This document shows, one piece after another, positions 59,001-64,000 of a DNA stretch of 64,000 nucleotides (the stretch's first letter is position 1; each line of letters opens with the position of its first letter). The stretch covers positions 11,760,092-11,824,091 of the forward strand of contig OY855916.1 of assembly GCA_963693305.1 (NCBI GenBank), in the 5' to 3' direction. The position numbers and the translations under genes are program-made. Source of the stretch: Meandrina meandrites (taxonomy: Eukaryota > Cnidaria > Anthozoa > Scleractinia > Meandrinidae). A model generated the notes under the pieces. It was given only the letters and a program-made list of their open reading frames with translations, did no database searches and was not told where the DNA came from.

Positions 59001-62000
59001 TCCCACTTAGATTTTTTCAACTTTTTTTTACTGTTGCTAAAGGGCAACTGCGAGGTTCATTTCGTCGCTTTGATAACTTGTCAATATTATAACTAAAGGA
59101 GAATAGTTTTTAGGATTCTTATAAGATGAGTTAAAATATGTTTTGTGTTGGTCTGACTAATGCAGTAAAGTGGGATTCTATTTCAAGTTTCACCATTGAA
59201 TACAGACACTGAATAAACGTATTGTAGTACAACCATAATTAATAAATTAATATATGAATTAGTTGTAAAATAATTCTCATAATCAGCTGATTGTGTAAAG
59301 TGTATTTAAAGTGTATATAGAGAGTATGAATATAAATGCCAGACCTCAAATATATGCTGGACCCTCAAATAGTCCAGGCATTTATTCAGGGTCATCATCT
59401 ATTGCGCCCTTTGATAACATGCATACTTTGAAGTTCAAAACCTTGTCCTAACTCATGGAATCTTATATTTTTTTGTTGAACTCCCAATAATCAAGAAAGC
59501 TTTACTTTGAAAACAAAAATGGATCAAAATCTACCAATCACAACCCAGAGGCAGGACAAGCAATTCAAGCCTTAGAACTGGTTGAAGTTAACTTTTAAAA
59601 TGAAGTTTACATGTTATTGGAAGGTGTAGTGTAATCTCTTTCAATTTCTAAGAGTTGTCATTTTCTTTTTAACAGAATGGATAGCACACTAGTGGATTTT
59701 AGTGACATGAAGTGGCAGCGAGGTGACTTAACATTTATTTTCAATGGTGATGCAAAAGGTATGTGTAAAGAAGTATTGCTTTGTTAGCTTTACACAAAAC
59801 TAGGTGGGATTGTTAAAGACTCTCTGTCGACCGGCATACATTGCGCGCCTTGCCCGAGGTTTCTTGGGCTACGAAACCTCCATTGTTGAGTTGTGGAGCA
59901 TTTCGCTCTTCAATCCTTTATAATCCGAGGCATCTATCGCGACTTTTCAACAGCTATTGCTATTAATGAAAAGATTGATTATCGTTCTTTACATTGAGGC
60001 AAACATTTTGTCGTAAATTGCTTGTTTGTTACATGTGCGAGAAGCTAAAAAACGGCCGGTACGCGACGCGGTTTTGGTCATGCATGGCGGGTGCGAGGAA
60101 CCGCCGGTGGAAGGCCTTGACTTTGACCAGAACCGCTCCTGAAGATATTTATTTGAGAAAATCTTCCAGGAATCAGTGGAGAGCCAAAAAAGATGCCATC
60201 GGAAACAAGAAAGAAGGGAAAAATGCTCCCGTTTGTTGCAGTACGTGACACTGAATCGCCGCTGAATTATTCAGATAATTTCCTTTCGCATTGCCAGTAG
60301 ATCCTTCCAGTACCAGGTTAGCTTTTATGAGATCATTTGAAATTTATTTTGGTGTTAAGTGCTTTCTTTGCTGTGTTTCCTCCTTGTAATGGCAACCTTT
60401 TAATGCGAAAAATATCGAGCTGAAAATATTTGAAAGTGAGTACGTGACCAGTTATCGGAACAAACTCCGTAGGGATCTCAAACCGTGGTGTGGAAATCGT
60501 CAAGAAATATTTATTGCTCTTGTTCTACATGTTGGCTTGGAAAGTATTTTAAGCACACTCAGTACTGTATATATATTCTGTGTGCTTCTGAAAGCAAATA
60601 AAAACCAAATTTAGTATACATTGAGTTGTTTTCAAATGACGCGTACAGCGACCAGAGCTTGTAGTTAGCGACCCCACTACGCAAGGTCATAATTTCAAAA
60701 TGAAGCAGTTGTTAACCAAATGACCTGAAAAGCAAACATTTTATTACTCTTCTACCGACAAATTTTATTTTAGCTCGCCAAATGCCTCAAATCTTTTTTA
60801 TTTTAAAACGATTTTCTTTAGCGACAGAATCAAAACAATAACAAACCCTCGCAATGTATGCCGGTCGACAGAGAGTCTTTAAATAAAATTTTTTCTTGTA
60901 GTTCAAATTTGGTTTAGAATTCTATAGTAAAAGCAGTTTTATTTTTATTTTTCCTTTGTTTTAGTGTCATGTGCCTTGTTGAATGATGTAATAATCAAAC
61001 ACAGGAGACAGTGTTTCATCGGGATATCCAATCACCAACGTTCAGTGGAGTATTTTTGACAAAATTTGAGGTGTTTGGATAGCCAGTGAAACACTGTCTT
61101 AAGTGCTTGATAAATATTTTCAATTGAAACAAAAACTAAGGAGTTAACTGAGAAGTAAAATGGTAAAAATCTAAGTATGCTAATTAAGGCTGGGTATCCA
61201 AACTTCCTTCACAGCTATGATTTTCTTTGGTTTAACTTGATGAATTATTAATGAGTTTGAGAAATTTAATATATCTTTTAATTATTAAAAAAGAAAAAGG
61301 GGAATGATCAAAATGACATCACTTAATAGACAATTTCTTCCTGCAAACAAAAGATAAATTATATTGAACTTTGGTTTATAGAGTAATATGTGCAAAATGT
61401 GTAGCAAGGCACATCTGGTCATGCAAACATTAAATATTCTTTGTTTTTCTTTCATGAAACATTGGTCTCTTTTTTAGTTGAAACTACTTGAAACTGATTT
61501 TTTCTGTCCTCCGTTACAGGAAAGCACTCTTTTGCTGTGTTAGACAATGAGAAAAAAGTCTTTCAAAGACTCAGAACAGAAGTGAGTTGCTTTTAATAAT
61601 GAGAGCAAAAATAATGGTGGGTGGCATGGTGGACTCGTGATCAAGTACTGTTGGTTTAAGTCCTGGCTGGGGTCATTCCATTGCAGTGTTTATGGACAAG
61701 ACACTTTATGCTATGGACTTACAACTTGCCTCTCTTTACCCAGCTGTATAAATTTGTTCTGCTGAATTAATTTTGTGGGGGTAATCCAGTAATGGACTAG
61801 CATCAAACCTCATATGGACACCAGAGAGGCAGGGTGGAGTGTTTGATGTGTCTGTAATGACTGGTTTTATGGTATTAGAGAAAGAGAGAACAGCGTAAAG
61901 TAGTTTTCATACATGTTTGAACATCCTGTTAATCAATACAATCATATCTTTTTTCTTTCAGGACACGGAAGCTGAAATTGAGGAAGAAGTAGACCTTCTT

Positions 62001-64000
62001 ATGAGCAGGTATTAATACTAGATCTTGTTAAATAACATGATGTTCATTCTACTGGGCAGTTCCAAAAATGTTAAGGACATTTTTTTGACCATGTCCTCTT
62101 CATTTTTAAAGTCCTTTTCCTTCAATTCTCTTTAATATTTAATCGTCCTTTCTTCCATTCTTTACTTTACCCATATTTATTCATAATCAGTTCCTATAAA
62201 TTTTCAGAAATCATCAGCAATATTTTTTGGTATTTGTGGTACGCTGATGGATATGATTATTTTGAAGTCCTTAATAGAGTTTGCCAAGTCAACATCTGTT
62301 AAGTGAATGATGTAATAAGGATATCATTGTTACCTTAGCAACATAGACTTATGGTCACTTGTGTGTACTCTTAAACAGGATAATGACAGCCTCTTATATT
62401 TCATAGTGTAGTGTGGCCTTGCTAGAATGTCTTTAAAAACATTCTCTTTGAGTGAGTGACAATTTTTTGCCATTAATTTTATTGCCCAAAACTAATCTGT
62501 AAATGTCGTCTTGGCAGTGACATTGTTTCAGCAATGATGTCAACCAAACCAATCACCTTTAGTCGATCACAAGCTGGGTGGATTTGGCGTGCAGATAGAA
62601 CAGTGAGTAACTAATAACAAAGAAAATTATTTTTTGAGTACTTTACTTCCATTTATTAAACTCTTTGCACCCATTGTGGGTCTATGATACTATGTAGATG
62701 ATTTACGTGTAAGACACTCTTTTGCCAAACTAATATATGTTGCTTTTTTATTTCGCCATGTAGGAAATGGTTGGACCATACCTATCTGAGGTGTATTCCA
62801 TTAATGGAATGTTGCTTATCTCCAGAAAACGGTAATGGTTAGGTTTCTATAAGATATAGGATTTGTTTTCAAATATTTCTTAACTGTATCAGCTGACATT
62901 TACTTTTTTTCATCAGGAGGGAACACCTGACAGAGGAGGATGTTGTGAAAAATAAGGTGACTGAATGTATTAGATATTTTTTGTCAGACATACATGTACT
63001 GTTAGAGTCAGATCAAATGGCAAGGACATTAAGCTGTCAAGAGTTGTAAAGATAAGATCAAGCTGTGCAAGAGGTTTCTATAACTCTCACTTTGGTTATA
63101 ATCAGGCACCAAGTCAAGCAAGGATTTAATTTTAAGTATATTACAGTTGACACATGTCACGCAGTAAAACAGTTCATTATCTAAGGGTGTTATCGCCTAA
63201 ACTCTTATGCAGCTTTCAGGTGTTGGTCAAATAAGTAAGAACTCTTCTGGACTCTTATAAGAGGATATGAGAGTTGGTAATCAAACAAAAGCAAGAGTTG
63301 GAACTCTCTTCAAAACTTATCTTTTGATTGTACCATTTTGTATTAACAAATTTGATTGTAACACTTCGCAAAATGAAAACAATATGTCGTCAGCTTAAAT
63401 ACATTGCATGAGTAGCTATTGCTATGCTAAGACTACAAAACTAATGACATTTTGCTAGTCTGATGATTTTTTTCTAAAATGCACCACACCTTAACAGGCT
63501 CTGATTGACAATCTCAGTAAAGGAAGTGGAAATATCATGGACAGTCTACCTGAGGTAATGATAGCTTGCAATTTCCTGATAGTGCCTTCAGTATTTGGGA
63601 AACCTGTTATATTTACATTGAAATTGTTAACTGCATTTGCTTTTGGACTATTTTTCCAGACTTCACGGCGAAATTCACTTCATCCTCCACCAAAAACAAG
63701 CCTAACTTGGGATGAATATCTGCTCTATGACTCCGACAGGTAATTTACTACCCCATGTGTAAGTAGTACTACCTAGTAGCTTATAATCACATTGAACAAA
63801 ACTCAAAACTGTAAAAAGCAGGAGTTTTTTTTTTGTTTGATTTATTGAACAAAAACTTTGTGAACTGTATCCTTGAGAATAGAGAATAACTTCAGAAGGA
63901 GATGTATGGTTAATGTTGCAGTAACAGTTCTGCAAAATGAGTTCTAGTCTGCTGTTTTGAAAGCATAAAATATTGTGAATGTGCCATTTTCAAGTTTGCC
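53015..64000 (+). CDS. ANKRD13C: ANKRD13C-like protein (14 exons seen, continues past right edge)
   Basis: ANKRD13 family; human ANKRD13C is an ER-membrane-associated chaperone that retains GPCRs during maturation. Exons: 53015-53126, 54393-54434, 55909-56013, 56362-56447, 57108-57153, 58724-58790, 59676-59758, 61520-61581, 61962-62008, 62518-62602, 62764-62831, 62917-62956, 63498-63554, 63660-63739. All join in phase, giving 326 residues plus two bases. Ankyrin repeats: FPLHKAVFEGNL (residue 8), GNTPLHLAVLLGH, GWSPLAEAISYGD. Then LLKKLKQQSREAL, LGDFYVEINWDFQSW, and the GPCR-chaperone domain with MKWQRGDLTFIFNG, FSRSQAGWIWR, RREHLTEEDV, TWDEYLLYDSDR. The long low-complexity N-terminal extension of the human protein is absent upstream of this ATG. 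The C-terminal third lies outside the window. Confidence 0.93.
54136..54275. mobile_element. Palindromic miniature element, second copy
   Basis: Same family as 909-1055: GGCCCCGGTTGTTCAAAGG at the left, repeated TATCCACTGGAT/ATCCAGTGGATAG blocks, and a decayed right end CACCCTTTAAACGGG. It lies in ANKRD13C intron 1. Confidence 0.75.
54818..55686. mobile_element. TA-flanked DNA element with long inverted ends (Tc1/mariner-like target)
   Basis: Ends CCGTAAACACCCGCAGATAA and the exact reverse complement at 55665-55684, each flanked by TA. The next bases GCCGCACC/GGTGCGGC extend the terminal repeat to 28 bp, and the left end carries a second tandem GCAGATAAGCCGCACC. It lies in ANKRD13C intron 2. 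A shorter relative is at 18753-19232. No transposase is seen. Confidence 0.8.
57520..58605. mobile_element. DNA element with inverted ends and C-rich subterminal repeats
   Basis: The left end GGGTTATTCCAGAAAAAATCC and right end GGATTTTTTCTGGAACAACCC are near-perfect inverted repeats, continuing into CACCCCCC...GACGGATGGG and CCCATCCGTCGGGG. Inside each end are short repeats of CCCCCCTCC with CTGGATTTCC. ATT flanks both sides, compatible with a 3-bp duplication. 1086 bp, in ANKRD13C intron 5; no convincing coding region. Confidence 0.75.
58861..59020 (+). repeat. Decayed tRNA-like repeat
   Basis: CATAGCTCAGTTGGTAGAGC is a good tRNA A-box/D-arm, followed by a weak B-box (GATTTAAATCCC). Just upstream, CCCAACTGAGCTATCAAG is an inverted copy of the same arm. 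Probably a SINE remnant or tRNA pseudogene; it lacks a sound acceptor stem. It lies in ANKRD13C intron 6. Confidence 0.5.
59813..60882. mobile_element. TTAA-flanked DNA element, about 1.06 kb
   Basis: Ends AGACTCTCTGTCGACCGGCA and its exact reverse complement, continuing as TACATTGCG/GCAATGTA, each flanked by TTAA. This is piggyBac-type target use. It lies in ANKRD13C intron 7. An open frame at 59994-60248 shows no transposase motif. Confidence 0.82.
61007..61101. repeat. Imperfect hairpin
   Basis: GACAGTGTTTCATCGGGATATCCAA and TTGGATAGCCAGTGAAACACTGTC are near reverse complements about 40 bp apart. Small palindromic element in ANKRD13C intron 7. Confidence 0.6.
61612..61862 (+). mobile_element. 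tRNA-derived SINE, decayed copy
   Basis: The head GGTGGCATGGTGGACTCGTGATC and body blocks (GACAAGACACTTTATGCT, CAGCTGTATAAAT, GTAATGGACTAGCATC) align with the copy at 50796-51095. It lies in ANKRD13C intron 8. Confidence 0.7.

Overview
This is a stretch of animal nuclear genome. It is AT-rich, its genes are split by many GT-AG introns, and the gaps are full of small DNA transposons, tRNA-derived SINEs and one intact-looking LTR retrotransposon. Protein similarity (RICTOR, KEAP1, RTCA, CAMKMT, ANKRD13C) together with the repeat style suggests an anthozoan cnidarian, most likely a stony coral; that assignment is inference. I joined exons by hand using splice signals, reading phase and recalled family sequences, with no database search.

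Layout: (1) 1-23057, minus strand: the 5' part of RICTOR, 26 coding exons, about 644 residues, running off the left edge. (2) 23242-34508, plus strand: a six-exon KEAP1-type BTB-BACK-Kelch gene. Its fourth exon is split by a 6216-bp BEL/Pao LTR retrotransposon (26060-32275) with 403-bp LTRs that look identical and a 5-bp target duplication, so the insertion is very recent. (3) 34509-40064: intergenic, with a nest of TTAA-flanked elements. (4) 43174-40065, minus strand: a three-exon gene for a 401-residue protein I do not recognise. (5) 43485-51470, plus strand: RTCA, complete, 11 exons, 366 residues. (6) 52959-52042, minus strand: CAMKMT, complete and without introns. (7) 53015 to beyond 63739, plus strand: ANKRD13C-like, 14 exons seen, running off the right edge.

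The six host genes form three head-to-head pairs (RICTOR/KEAP1, unknown/RTCA, CAMKMT/ANKRD13C). Their start codons are separated by 184, 310 and 55 bp, so each pair probably shares a bidirectional promoter. The products belong to different processes: mTORC2 signalling, oxidative-stress sensing, RNA end repair, calmodulin methylation and GPCR maturation. I see no common pathway.

The most notable features are the fresh retrotransposon copy that truncates KEAP1 inside its Kelch propeller; the in-frame gap in that element's pol, which removes the integrase core; and layered nesting of TTAA-target miniature elements. I found no CRISPR array, rRNA gene or convincing functional tRNA gene.
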